Assembly (NCBI RefSeq): GCF_947179165.1
Contig: NC_077241.1
Span: forward strand, 30,995,246 to 31,059,245
From: Solanum dulcamara
Taxonomy: Eukaryota; Streptophyta; Magnoliopsida; Solanales; Solanaceae
Direction: 5' to 3'
Length of the DNA stretch: 64,000 bases
Shown here: positions 9,177 through 20,939 of the stretch, piece by piece
Layout: each line of letters opens with the position of its first letter
How positions within the stretch are numbered: the first letter of the stretch is position 1
The notes under the pieces: generated by a model
The model's database searches: none
Told to the model about the DNA's origin: nothing
What the model saw: only the letters and a program-made list of their open reading frames with translations
Made by a program: the position numbers and the translations under genes

Positions 9177-12100
9177 TGTCATGACCCAACCCTGTAAGCC
9201 GTGACTGGGTGCCCAAGCTAGACACTCACATATACACCTGTGAACCGTAAGTAAGCCTGTCTCCTGAGAGACCACGACTTGTCATTTAGGCAGGATAACA
9301 CATAAGCCGACGAGGCTATCACGGGAAAAGGAACATCCCAAAACATAAATCATATGGACATAATCAAACACATATACATACACAACCCACACACTTGTCT
9401 ATAGACCTCTAAGAATATTAACAGTAACATATGGCGGGAAAGGGCCCCCGCCGTACCCCTGAATAAAAAAATACATACATAGAAGGTTTGGTACCAAAAC
9501 TTGGCTCCGATTCAATGAAGCTTCTTCCAAACTTGCTGAGTGGAATCCTAAGCTGGCAGATCCCCAAAACATGTGTCTGTACCTGCAGGCTGAAATGCAG
9601 CCCCCCCCCCCCCCCGAAAAGAAGGGGCCAGTATGACATATGTACTGAGTATGTAAAGTATAAAACATCATAAGGAGGGCACAACTAACATAGGGATGCA
9701 GGGGACAAGCATAACATTCACTAAACTACAGTACATACATCTTATAAATTGAAGTTGTGCATACTTTCATCAACCCTGTACCCGGCCCGCTAGGGGCCTT
9801 GGTGTTATAAATACATCATCCATCATAATAGGGATATGTATTCCATTAGCACTGTGGAACGTATAGCCCAATCCATGTATATAGGAAGTACATGCTGAGG
9901 AATGACAGCCCAATCAACATATCATGTAATAATGTCGAGGAATGACGGCCCAATCAGTATATCATATGATAATGTCGAGGTATGATGGCCCGATCCATAT
10001 ATCGTAGATAATGCCGAGGAATGATGGTCCGACCAGTATCTCAAATAATAATGTTGAAGTATGATGGCCCGATCCATATATTATATAGTGATGCCGAGTA
10101 ATGTACGGCCCAAACCATATATAATGTAATACGCCGAGGAACATATGGCCCGATCCCTATATAGAAAAATATGCATATGCATGCACTTAAAACTTGACAA
10201 CATATCAAACATCTCTCAACATATTATCATAAAGTATGTCCAAGAGCCCCTAGGTATAGGAGCTTACACATCCAATCATTATTCAGTGTGTAGAAGGCTA
10301 GAGGGTCGTAGTTCAACTACTTTAAGACCCTTACCACTCAATAATGAGTACAAGTCATGAGTTATACCCGGAACCCATAAATGGAACCATCTCTAACTCA
10401 TGTCATATATCATTTCATTTACATTAAGCCATTTCAAGAGAAGGGAGGGATAGGCTTCATGTGTACTACTTTTTATCACGTAGAAGGCTTACAAGACAAT
10501 AACTCACTATCACAGGAGTTCTAACATCAAGAAGTGAATAAGATTTATGAACCATACTCGGGGTTCTATGAATGGAATTATTCCCACAGTTTATACACCA
10601 ACCACTTATGGCTATGACATGCCAAGAGAAAAAAATATAGCTTTACATACTTATTACTTTCCATCATATAGAAGACTTGAGAACGGTAGCTCAATTATTC
10701 CAAGAGTTCCAACTTAAGGGGTGAATAAGAATCATGAGTCGTGCTCGAAGATAATGAATAGAATTACCCCATATTTTTCATTTGTTACTTATATCTAAGA
10801 CATGCCAAAGAAAAGAAAGATAGGATTTACATACCTTTTATCAAGTAATCATAACCACTCTTGCTTCGTTGCCTTCTGAACCTATTTAACACAAAGGTAA
10901 TACTAACATTAATAACCTTAAACTTTCCAGCTTCTCAAACCATCACTAAGAGTCCATAGGAATCGTTTCCCTAGGTGTCTTTCTCAAGTAGTTTATTAAT
11001 CGGCTAAGAAGTTAACGAAAATCGGGCAGCACTTTTCCTATAACTTGCCGTATCCAAATTTACAATTACATCCTCAACCACTATAGACAACCAACAACAA
11101 CAATCAGCATCTTGTATACAATTAAGACACTTCAATATTACGCAATACAAACTCCAAACGACTCGCTTAAAACTACGATACCAAAATAAGGTTTTCAATT
11201 GTTAATTCATAAAATCTTTAACCACATGGAATGGAGGGTTAGGTGGATGCAAACAGAATCACCCACACCTATTTTTACCCATGTTCCAGCCCTGCAACAT
11301 GACATAAAATCATCTCTAAAGACAACTTCACAATCACAACAACACTATACAACCTTAACAACTTTAACTCGGCAAGAATGACTTTAATTTAGTTTGTTTC
11401 TAACGCCAAGCATACTTATACATTTTTCCTACTTCTAAATTCACTTAACAGATCTAATACACTCCATAAAAACATTATTAACTCCACTTTGAAAGGGAAG
11501 ACCTTACCTTGTCCAAAACTTGCCAAATCTAGCTTCGGATGTTCCTTAACGTGCTGAAACTTTAGCGGACTATTTGTAGCTGTTTGTTTTCCCTTTGATG
11601 CTGATCCAAACCAAAATTTTACATTAATAACACCTTCATTTCATCTTGTTATACCCTATATAATTAATGTATGTAACGAAAGTCGGAGGCTTACCTCAAA
11701 TTGGCAAAAATCCATGGCTGCCTTCTCTCTTTTTCTCATATTTTTCTCTTCTTTGTTGTGCTGATTTCTGGATGAAAATGACTTAATAGTCATTATAACA
11801 TGTATATATCCCTTTTTGTAGAGTTCCACGTGTCATCCCCTAAGGGTGACACATGTCACAACCTTAGGTAGCCACATCACCTCATGCGACCAATCACATG
11901 CTGCCATGTGGCAGCGTGGGACCCACCTTAAGTAGGTGTGTCACCTACTTGGTACAAGTAGGTGCATCACCTGCTTGCTTTTGAGTAGGTGCTACGCCTC
12001 CTTCCGTCTCTTTCGTGGGTTCGTAATCTCGTCTTACTTTAGGAGCTTATGCAATCCATGCTACAGAGGCTCAATATGTACTCCAATAGCTTAAGTATGT

Positions 12101-12332
12101 AAGACATCCAAGTTAGTAGCTTACGCAAGTAAGTAAAATCCCACGATTTTTTGTTTTGGCCCCCAACTCGTTTCAAATCCTTATATCCCTATTTACAACC
12201 TTCACTCTCATGGGATATCTCATTCTCCTTTCCTTAGAATTATTTGATAGCATGGTAGATAATTTGGGTCACAGAGATACCTTTAAGAAGCTTAAGAAGA
12301 TGTTCCAAAGTACCAAGATATGGGGTATAATA
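9177..12332 (-). repeat. Family A(-) 5' LTR, 3.2 kb
   Basis: On the - strand it begins TATTATACCCC at 12332 (the usual TG has become TA) and ends GGTTGGGTCATGACA at 9177. It aligns with the A(+) LTR over its termini and promoter. It holds a 40-bp minisatellite (9894-10172) and a run of 15 C at 9601-9615. Confidence 0.88.
9894..10172 (-). repeat. 40-bp minisatellite in family A(-) LTR, 7 units
   Basis: Units begin at 9894, 9934, 9974, 10013, 10053, 10093 and 10133, giving spacings of 40, 40, 39, 40, 40 and 40. Each has a GYCGAGGAATGAYGGCCC-like core followed by an AT-rich half. The A(+) LTR has no such regular array at the matching place (6110-6330), only a few scattered 'CACCGAG...CCGGGTACG' words. 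Confidence 0.9.
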
Positions 12333-12733
12333 GATAGGAAGCCTCGAGAAGCAAATGAAGGGTCGTTTAGACCAAACTCAATTTTTCAGAACAAAACGCA
12401 CTAACAGAATTTTCATCCAAGTGTGTTTTTAAGAATGTTGACCAAAGTCAACCTTAGAACACATTTCAAAGGTTAAAGCACCAAATAGCCTCAAACTCAT
12501 ATCGATTGCCTCTATACTTATGTCGATTATGCTACTAGCCTAATTTGACCATTTTGTGTATGATAGAACCATCAGAACTCCATTTTGAGGTTGTTTACAT
12601 GAAGTAATGATCGATGTCTATTTTTTAAGTTGTAAAATCTCCAAAATAGGAAAATGGGCCTAAAACCCAAACGAATATCTAGGTGATGCAACAGTTAATG
12701 CCAACAAGTCATAAATGACTTGGGGTCGTTATA
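12333..12733 (-). repeat. Family B LTR fragment (start of the LTR)
   Basis: It aligns with 56745-57468 of the B(-) LTR, sharing AGCCTCG, AATGAAGGGTCGTT and the 'TTGACCAAAGTCAACC' block. It ends GGGGTCGTTATA, the counterpart of GGGTCATTACA. The rest of this LTR would lie beyond the A(-) element, outside the window. Confidence 0.75.
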
Positions 12734-13220
12734 GGAAGGATCTAAATGACAAAACGGATGCTTTAATTCAAAAATGACCTAGATGCTTATTAAAATAGTA
12801 CAATGTACTATAGATTTATACTGAATTGTTCATTGTTACAAAAAAAATTACCCTGCCTAAATGGAAACTACAACAATTGTAGTAGCCACAAATCATAGGC
12901 AAAATTAATGGATTTTAAATTGTGTTTCATGAGTGTTAAAAGATAAAACTTTCAAGAGATGAATCTAAAATTTCTCTATCAAAAGTTTGTTCACCATGAA
13001 ACTTTTAGTCAACACTATGTTCAGTCTTATATTGTTAAGAATTGTACCCTAGAGTCAAGATAGAGTAAGATCATGTATCATTCTCTTTTAGAACTGAATT
13101 AACATGGTGTAAGTCTTTCATATTTTCAAAATCTACTCATTTCCAAATGAATGATCAATGATTCTATTATTTTCCAAAATGTTGACTGAGTTGAGATTGT
13201 AAAATGTGTGTCTTTGTAAT
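12734..13220. other. Unassigned AT-rich spacer
   Basis: About 490 bases between the B LTR fragment and the C(+) LTR. There is no open frame of note and no alignment with the families in this window. A short inverted repeat CTACAA..TTGTAG lies near 12866. Confidence 0.4.
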
Positions 13221-15234
13221 TGTAATATTCCGGGCGTTTGAAGGTTGGAATATGATACAATAAGGTTAAGCATTCTAAAAATGGTCTCAATGGATTTTTA
13301 GTACCCATATATCAAAAGATAAATTTTTCAAGAAAGTGCACAAAAAAGTAGGGTGCACGGTAAGTCTACGTCATGCACTTGATCCCCCATAGTTAATTTT
13401 TTCCCATTGTCAAAATCTGGCCAAAATCTCATTCACTCAAAATTGGCCTATAAGGGAACAACTCCGCATTGCAGACTTTTTAAGTCGGGATACTGTAGAT
13501 ATTTCCCTAATTATTAGTGAATGAAACTGGTTGTTTTTAGGACCTAATTCGACTCTATAAATCATCCTAAACATCTAAATTCATTCATTCTATCACAATT
13601 CACCTATTCAAATAATTCTCTGTCTACAAAAGCTCTCAAGGATTTCATTGAAGACTTCCAAGAAAATTTCTCAAGCCCTCAATTGAAATTCCAAGTTTCT
13701 TTAAATTTCTTCGGTTATCTCACTCAAGGTATGTGGGTATTTGATCCTAGGGTACTTTCACCCATGAATCCTACCAAATTCCCTACTTTTTCGATCAATT
13801 AAAGTATCTATTTATATGGTTTATGATCCCTATTCCCATTGCATAAATTATTATTTTTAATAATGATTATGATCCTATTTCAATATAAATTGATGATTAT
13901 TGCACGGAATTAAAGAGTTTTTCTATTAATTTTATTATATTATTCTCTAGGATTCATGATATGGATTATGGTATTTTTAATTATGCATCCAATTGATATT
14001 ATTTTCATGAATTATGTATGGGATGATATAAAGTATATGATCACACATGTTTTCAAGTCAATTTCATGATTTTCAAGTCAATTGATCATGTATTGATGTT
14101 TCTACCCTAATTTTAAGGATAAGCTTTGATCACGAAGTTCAAGTATGCAATTAAGTTTGATGAATCATGGTGACTTAAGATCCTAGTGATATTTCTATAA
14201 AAAGTATTTGTAGTGATGGAAGGCCTAGACCCACATTACATGAATCACATAATAACGAGTTATTCTTATGAGCAAGTTTTATGAAGTATGATTATGAAAA
14301 TCTTATGGTTTATGACAAGTATGATTTATGATATGATATGTATTCTTTGAGATTTTAACTTAGCCTTGAGAGGACTTTGAGGTGGGGACTCGACCAAGGG
14401 GTCCTTAGTAGCAATCTCTAGTCCCTTAACTATGTTGCCATCGTACATTTTCCTTTATGGCTTAGCTAGTGGATCCATACATAGAACTTAATAATGATAA
14501 TATTGGATGAATCCTACCTTCACAAATAGCCTCCCCCCTTCTCGATGCGGAGATCATCGAATTCAATATTATAGCTCATATGGTCTTAATGTCAGTTATG
14601 GTTTTCTCAAACATATGTTTGGTTCCTATAATGATTTAAAAGATTACTCATATCCTTTATTGATATTTCTTATGCTTACTTATGATTTCACTACTTCTCT
14701 TATCATGTTATTTGAGATGGTCATTTGCATAAACATGACTTTAATTATGTATTATATTGCCTACATACTTAGTACATTCAAACGTATTAATGCATACTTC
14801 ATTTCCTATATTATACCACAATGTAGGGATGGACATTCAATTTATTCATGTGGTTAGTAGGTGATCCATTATAAAGATTGTGTGGTGAGTCCTCATGCTT
14901 CAAGGTCAAGCCAGGCCATTCTCTCTTTTATTTTCATTCCTAGACTGGGATGATGCTTAAAGACTATTCTATGTCATGTCATTACTTTCTTGAGGGTGAG
15001 CTAGGAATATATCCTAGGGGCCTATGTAGTCACATAGAGGTATGTTGGACATATTGTGTAAGGAGTCAATATTGCCATGCTTCTCTCTAGTTATGCTATA
15101 TTCTTGGACTGTTATGAATTTTTGCTTATTGTTTACCTTATGTATGCTTATGATATGCTAAGAGTATATGTTGGAGTTTTTTTTGGGAATCCTAATTATC
15201 ATGTCACGGCTAGGCCCTAGTTTGGGTCGTAACA
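13221..15234 (+). repeat. Family C(+) 5' LTR, 2.0 kb
   Basis: It starts TGTAATATTCC and ends TTTGGGTCGTAACA, directly before the primer site. The 2014-base length matches the 2005-base C(-) 3' LTR. The central part, for example TTTTTAGGACCTAATTC at 13534-13550, aligns with the reverse complement of 29990 and 35760. It is the most diverged C copy here, and the GC-rich hairpins of the other copies are eroded. Confidence 0.75.
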
Positions 15235-15238
15235 AACT

Positions 15239-15250
15239 TGGTATCAGAGC
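15239..15250 (+). other. Primer binding site of family C(+)
   Basis: TGGTATCAGAGC, a perfect initiator Met tRNA complement, four bases after the LTR end. Confidence 0.95.
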
Positions 15251-15453
15251 AAAAGGTTTTGAAGTGTGCTAGCTAGTCTAATATGCCACGTCAAGTAGAG
15301 TCTTATTCATGGGTGTGAAGCATGCCATAATTATGAGTAGAAGGCTAGGAGGAGTCTTAGGAAATCCTCACATCTTTCATGATCTATGTCGTGCAATATA
15401 GTGTACTCTAAGTCTTTTCCCTCTAATAATTGTTCTTTGCTATTTTTAAAAAA

Positions 15454-16618
15454 ATGCCTCCAAGTAGAGACCCACTTCTAAAAGGTGTTAATGCTAATGA
15501 GGGACAAGCCCCTTAAGATCCTAACGATCATTTATCCGATCAAGTAACTCATACCGAGTTCCAGACTACTATTTAGCCTAAGACATGACTAATCAAGAGA
15601 ACCAAGGAGTAATGGCTCTTCCCTATGTGTCTACACCAGTTTCAAGGTTTAAGGATTTCACAAGTATGAACCATTTTAAGTTTCATAGGTTCAAGGTTGA
15701 TAAGGATTCCCAAGACTTCGTTGATGAGATGCATAAGATTATTGCTATTATAGGCTTATCTTTAGAGGAGAACACGGAGTTGATATCCTACCAACTCAAT
15801 AATGTTGTTCAAGCATGGTACTATCCATGAAAGGCCGAGAGGGTTAAAGAAAGCCCCATAGATTGGGAGAATTTAAAAGTTGATTTTCTTGACCGCTTAT
15901 TTCCACTTGAGTTGAGGGAGGCAAAGGTGTTGGAGTTTATCCAACTCAAGTAAAGTAATATGAGTGTGAGGGAGTAGGCCCTCAAATTTACAAAGTTGTC
16001 CAAGTATTTTCCTTCTATGGTAGTTGATTCTCATGTCCAAATGAGCAAGCTTTTTTCAAGTATGTTGGACATGGTAATGAAAGAGTTCTGAACCACTATG
16101 ATTATTAAAGAGATAGATATTTCTAGTCTCATGACATATGCCAAGAAAATTGAAGGGGGGAATCTTAAGGAGAGGAAGGTGAAGGATTCCAAGAGGGCTC
16201 GATTTGAAGGTGAGTTTTCTCAATCCAAATCCGGTAGTGGTAATGGTCATTTTTGCCAAGGTCAAAGGTTTCAAGGATAAGGTTCTTTATAAGCTTTAGG
16301 CCAAAGGTTTGATAAATATAGGGTACCCAACCCAAAGGATAAGGTGGTGGTTTTAATGAGCCTACTCCTCTTAAGTGTACCAAGTGTGGGAGAAACCATG
16401 GAGGTAAATGTTTGCTTGGTACGATTGCATGCTTTGGATGTGGTAAAATTGGGAACAAGATCTCTAAATGAACTAATAAAGGGAGACAAGGACTTTCTCA
16501 AGGTCAAGCTATTCAAGGTGGACAAGCTCCACATGGTGGTGTCCCACGCCAAAATAGGTTCTATGCACTCTAAGCTAGACAAGACATTGAGGATTCTCCC
16601 GATGTGGTTATGAGTATG
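15454..16618 (+). pseudogene. gag remnant, family C(+)
   Basis: Gag forms the retrotransposon particle. The start MPPSRDP at 15454 is the likely original initiation codon after a 200-base leader. A long frame from 15585 reads FKDFTSMNHFKF and then a capsid-like helix region (LSYQLNNV.QAWY, FPLELREAKVLEF), with stops at about 15828, 15952 and 16090. Near 16375 there is a double zinc knuckle, CTKCGRNHGGKC then CFGCGKIGNK, in a shifted frame. It matches the gag of the C(-) element in order and sequence. At least four stops and one frameshift make it non-functional. Confidence 0.8.
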
Positions 16619-17180
16619 TTGAGGGTCCTTGACTTTGATGTTTATGCTTTAATTTTTCCGAGTGCCATATTGTCTTTTGTTACTCCTTACCTTGGTATAA
16701 GATTTGATATATGCCCCAAATTCTTGCTAGACCCATTTTCAGTTTATACTCCTATTGGTGATTCAATTCTAGCCAAGAAAGTTTATAGGAATTGCCATGT
16801 GTCGGTCTTTCATAAAATAATCCCTTGTGATCTTTTTGAACTTGACATGATCGGTTTTGATGTTATTCTTGGTATAGATTGGTTACATTCTTCCTATGCA
16901 TCTATTGATTGTAAACCCATATGGTCAAATTCCAATTTCCTAATGACTCGGCTCTTGAATGGATGGGTAAGGATTTGGTATTTAAGGGTCTATTCATATC
17001 GTGCCTAAAAGCCTAGAAAATGATATCTATGGGGTGTATCTATCATCTAGTACGGGTTAGGGATACTAATTCTGAAACTCCTTCTATTGAGTCGGTTCCC
17101 ATTGCAAATCAATTCCCTGATGTATTTTCCAATGACTTACATGGTATTCCTCCTGAAAGGGTAATCAATTTTGATATAGA
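16604..17180 (+). pseudogene. Aspartic protease remnant, family C(+)
   Basis: The protease would cut the gag-pol polyprotein. The frame 16604-17008 reads SMLRVLDFDVYALIF.., then LSFVTPYLGIRFDIC, then FDVILGIDWLHSSY, the standard Tekay/Del protease layout. The active-site triad D-S/T-G has become F-P-S (ALIFPSAILSF), so the catalytic aspartate is lost. The C(-) copy keeps LLDSGANFSF at the same place. The end of the domain (DVFSNDLHGIPPER type) is readable to about 17180 in another frame. Confidence 0.8.
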
Positions 17181-17199
17181 TCTTCTTCCCAATACTTAA

Positions 17200-17870
17200 C
17201 CCATTTTTATTCCTCCTTATCATATGGCCCCAGTGGAAATGAAGGAGTTGAAGGAACAATTGAAACATTTGTTGGATAAGAGTTTCATAAGGCCAAGTAT
17301 TTTACCATGGGTTTCTCCTATGTTGTTTGTTAGAAAGAAAGATGGGTCACTTTGTATGTGTATAGACTACTAGTAATTGAATAAGGTCACCATAAAGAAC
17401 AAGTATCCATTCCAAGAATAAATTATTCATTTGATCAACTCCATGGTACACGTCACTTCTCCAAAATTGATCTACGATTTGATTATCACCAATTGAGGAT
17501 GAGGGAGTATGACATTCCCAAGACAGCTTTTCGAACAAGGTATGGCTAGTTTGAGTTTTTGGTTATGTCATTTGGGTTATCTAATGCTCTCGCTGTTTTC
17601 ATGGACTTGATGAATCATATTTTCAAACCGTAACTAGATATGTTTCTGGTGGTTTTTATTGATGATATATATATTTATTCCTGAAATAAAGAAGAGCATA
17701 TGGGTCATTTGAGAATTGTGTTGCAAACTTTAAGAGACAAATAACTATTTTCCAAGTTTAGTAAATGTTAATTTTGGTTGAAATCCATTGCATTCCTTGG
17801 CCACATTATTTTCGGTGATGGTATCATGGTTGATCCAAAGAAAATGGAGGCGGTAAAGAATTGGCCTAGA
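17200..17870 (+). pseudogene. Reverse transcriptase remnant, family C(+)
   Basis: RT copies element RNA into DNA. Blocks in order are [49 protein letters not shown], the fingers/palm linker, MSFGLSNALAVFMDLMN and the catalytic VVFIDD near 17655, then [15 protein letters not shown] and the start of the connection (FLGHIIFGDGI). Stops interrupt at least at 17371, 17548 and 17632. The frame ends at 17870 where family E begins, so RNase H and integrase are absent. Confidence 0.82.
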
Positions 17871-17871
17871 A

Positions 17872-18675
17872 TGAGGCAATACGAATTGGCTCAAGGCTAT
17901 TCACTAGAAACTGAATTAGGGATCCTCAAGGGTTTTAAGTATTGATCATGAAGCTAGGTCTTTCAGCTTGCTTTGATTGTAAAACAAGGTTACTATGCCT
18001 TAAAAATTGCTTAGAGAAGTGACGGAGAAACTTCTACATTCAACGAGGAAGACCACCCAAAGGGAGACTTGCCAAACCCAAAGGGCGACATGCCAAACGC
18101 TCCACTCAGTTCACCAAATGTGGAGGAAACAAAGGGAAGGGATTTTACAATCGGCGGGCAGGGCCACCCAGTCAATGACTCACTAATTAGTTTCAAATCT
18201 CACCGAACGTTCCAGATCAAGCTTTCAAGAAAAAAGGCTTCTTGGGTCACCTCACCAAAACCATAGGCGACTCTCCTAAGCACTTCGGCAAGGATTCTCC
18301 AGCTCACCCCATGTCCATTTCAGTCCACTTTTGGGCCTTATTGTAATAAATACAAAAAAACTATAAATAGAAAGCCTAAGGCTTTTATTTCTTAGAATAT
18401 TTTGAATATTGATATTATGAACTCTTGTATGAGTCTTGAGAGCTTGGTACAAGCTTAGGTTGATTATTGCTTAGAAATGTCGATTGTGAGGTGAATTCAT
18501 TTTCCTCGAGGTCCTTGTAAGAGATAGGTGCTCATTGTAGAATTTGCAGATTGAGGTCTAAAGGTTTAATATACGTTTTGGTTGGTTTCTATTTATTCTT
18601 TTTGTGTCTATCTATCTTTTTTTTTCTTGTCTTTAATTTCTACATTTTCATTCATAATTCGTATTGAAAATTACA
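17872..18675 (+). repeat. Family E 5' LTR
   Basis: The start TGAGGCAATA follows the break in the C(+) RT, and the end GAAAATTACA precedes the primer site. It carries a TATA box (CTATAAATAG, 18361-18370) and T-rich sequence after it. No second copy exists in the window, so the 5' boundary rests on the break in C(+) homology and the TG..CA ends. Confidence 0.55.
18361..18370 (+). promoter_or_regulatory. TATA box of family E LTR
   Basis: CTATAAATAG is a canonical plant TATA box, about 310 bases before the LTR end, where a U3/R border would be expected. Confidence 0.6.
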
Positions 18676-18678
18676 TCA

Positions 18679-18693
18679 TTTAGTAGCAGAGTC
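18679..18693 (+). other. Degenerate primer binding site of family E
   Basis: TTTAGTAGCAGAGTC matches the extended initiator Met tRNA complement at 12 of 15 positions and lies three bases after the putative LTR end. Confidence 0.5.
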
Positions 18694-20029
18694 GTGTTTA
18701 GATTCATTCATATGAGTCTAGTCATGGGTTTGTTACTACAAAAAAAAGTCAAAAATATATATAGAAAAACCCAAAAATATTTTTGTTGATTTGAGTCTCG
18801 TTTGAAGTTTCTAGTGTTAGATTTCTGTTCTCTAATATTATTAGAGTCTAAATCTGAGATTTGGTGAAGTTTGGAACTATATTGAAGAATCCACCATTGT
18901 TGAGTGAAGAAGCTTTGAATAAGAACAAGTGGGTTTTTAGATTTAGGTGAAAGTGAAATTTCTTTGGTATGGAGATTTGGTCTCTATATACGTAGGAGTT
19001 CAAATCTAAAGTTTGGTTGAAAATGGAGTAGGAATCCATTGGGTTTGAAATTGGGTGTTCTTCATGTTCATGGTATTCTTCATGACTTGTAAAAAGAAGA
19101 AATGGGTTTTGAAATTTGATGTTATTGGTTGGGAATTTTCAAGTAAAAATTATTAGGGGTTTGCTTCCAACATCAATGGGACTCATAGTCTCCAATTTTG
19201 TGAAATTTCGAGCCAAAATTATCAAGAGTTTTATTTTGGGTCTTCATTTTGTTCAAAGTGTTCTTATGGAATATTCAAATCTTCAAGAAGAACAATATTC
19301 CAAAAAGGGTGTTTGATCCAAAGGGAGAAAGGAAAGTAAAGGAATGTCTATTGGTACAAAATGGAATTTACTAAACAGGGCAGATACTAGGTCAAGTAAA
19401 TCAAGGGGACCACAGAAAGATAAAAATCAGAGTCTTCAAGTATGTGGAATAGTCACTTGAGCGAGCTCAAGCGTGCTCGCAAAGTCTACTCGGCAAGAAG
19501 CCAAGTGGCTACTGAGCTCACTTAGCTAACCTAACTTTCTAGTTCATTTGGTGAGTTGGGTCGAGCTCGCACTATCCAATCGGTGACTCACCGAGCAAAT
19601 TCTGCGAGCCATCTTCAAGATCATGAGCTGAACTTCAATTTTGGCTTTTAAAAGTTTGGATTTAGAGCCCCGAACATAATTTTATACAACCAATCACATG
19701 TTCTAAATTCCTATTTTCCTTTTTCTTGATTCTTATTCATTTTTCAAGATTCCTAAATTAATTTTCGACTCATAATTCATCTACTTTTTGATTATTAGTT
19801 CTTGAATTCTTTTCTTTGTTAGTGCTATTTTCTTTCTTGCTTTTATTAGTTTTGCTTCATATTTAACTTCTTGATTCAAGTCCATTAGTTTTAATCACGT
19901 CGTCCGTTATTCTCAAAACAAGAATACATTCTGGCCAAGAGTAGAAATTAACACTTCGTGATCAACTTAGTATAAGCATTCTTCAACTTTAGCTGAGCCA
20001 ATTTGAGAGGCAATTAAAGGTGTGTAAAC
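18694..20029 (+). other. Family E leader region
   Basis: A long untranslated leader with no convincing frame. At 19456-19471 CTTGAGC-GA-GCTCAAG is a near-perfect dyad, followed by several GAGCTC and CACCGAG words (19480-19620). A pyrimidine tract ending TTGATAG|GT at 20099 could be a splice acceptor. Confidence 0.45.
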
Positions 20030-20890
20030 ATGAATGATTGTGAGATTTTTTTAATAACGCTAATGGTTTGTTTCTTGTTGTTGAGTCTCTTATTGATAGG
20101 TACCATAGACGCTGGAAATAATACACAACCACCCATGGGAGGGGTTACATTGGAATCTATAATGAAAGCAATTATTAATATGAATCAGAGGATGGAAAAC
20201 ATGGAGGGGCAAGTACCCACCGTGCAAGGTAGTGTGTCGATAATGGATGGTAGAATGATTAATATGGAAGAACGATTAACTCTACTAATTCCACACCACA
20301 AGCTATCTATCATGCTTCCACGAGTGGACTACCCACAATACATCTCCTACTATCACACCCGGAGCTTTCCATCAAGCATTCAACCCAACACTAATCAGTC
20401 TTGATCCAAATGTACAAAATACAATCTGACCACTCCACCCAAACTCAATCAAGTAGCGCCACCAAACAAAAATTGACCATACCAAGCACCACTAAACTAA
20501 AATGCACCTCATCAAATGCCACAAAACCAAAATCCACCCTACCCCATTCCATAAAATTGAAATCAAGCAATCCAAGTAGTTGATATGAGAAATGATAAGT
20601 ACTAGGAAGAATATGAGGGTAAAGGTAAAGAATATCCATGGAATGAACCATAAAAGAATAATCCAAGAGGTCAACTGGGCATAGAGGATGAAGAGGTCGA
20701 TTTGGTCTGATTCCACATAGAAGAAGGTAATATGGGAACCAACCTCAAGGTGGAGAACCAAATGGATCTTATGAGAATCAAGGGTATGGTCAAAATTTTG
20801 GAGAGGATCATGGCAATCCATATCCTAGGGAAGTTCAAAGGGGTTACTATAACCACAACCAAGGAGGTAAGGGCCGAGGTTTAATGAACC
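20030..20890 (+). pseudogene. gag N-terminal part, family E
   Basis: From about 20105 the frame reads DAGNNTQPPMGGVTLESI, then a heptad-rich stretch (INMNQRMENMEGQV, SIMDGRMINMEERL) that would form a coiled coil. After a frameshift, 20453-20570 encodes a ten-residue repeat of the type P-x-N-Q-N-x-P-x-x-x, four times, with several Gln codons mutated to stops. It then continues through HPYPREVQRGYYNHNQGG to the B LTR. An ATG at 20030 opens a hydrophobic stretch (FLITLMVCFLLLSLLLIG) in front. This is more likely translated intron pyrimidine tract than protein. Confidence 0.7.
20453..20570 (+). repeat. 30-bp repeat in family E gag (decapeptide, 4 units)
   Basis: Four imperfect 30-base units encode P-P-N-Q-N-x-P-Y/H-Q-x style decapeptides in the gag frame. 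C-to-T changes have turned several CAA codons to TAA. Confidence 0.7.
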
Positions 20891-20939
20891 TCTGCTAATT
20901 TTTGAATTTAAGAATTCATTCCATTGTTTAGAGAATTCC

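Larger units (their letters stand above)
6987..12332 (-). mobile_element. Family A(-) LTR retrotransposon, non-autonomous
   Basis: This is a second, diverged copy of family A in opposite orientation. Its 5' LTR is 9177-12332, its primer site 9161-9172, its interior 7280-9160, and a fragment of its 3' LTR is 6987-7279. The 3' LTR is cut where the A(+) element ends, so A(+) probably inserted into it. The interior is only 1.9 kb and shows no gag, protease, RT or integrase motif. It aligns with the leader of A(+), including the putative intron. Its outer end at 12332 lies inside a family B LTR, which means A(-) inserted into that LTR. Confidence 0.8.
13221..17870 (+). mobile_element. Family C(+) LTR retrotransposon, 3'-truncated
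   Basis: This is a Tekay/Del-like element with 5' LTR 13221-15234, primer site, gag, protease and part of RT, all carrying stops and shifts. It follows the C(-) element until GAATTGGCCTAGA at about 17870, then switches abruptly to family E sequence. The rest of RT, RNase H, integrase and the 3' LTR are missing. No continuation was found on the far side of E, so this looks like truncation rather than simple interruption. Confidence 0.8.

Noticed and set aside
12850..12900. Possible MITE end with CTACAA/TTGTAG inverted repeat
   Set aside because: The stem is only 6 bp, with no second terminus and no target duplication nearby.
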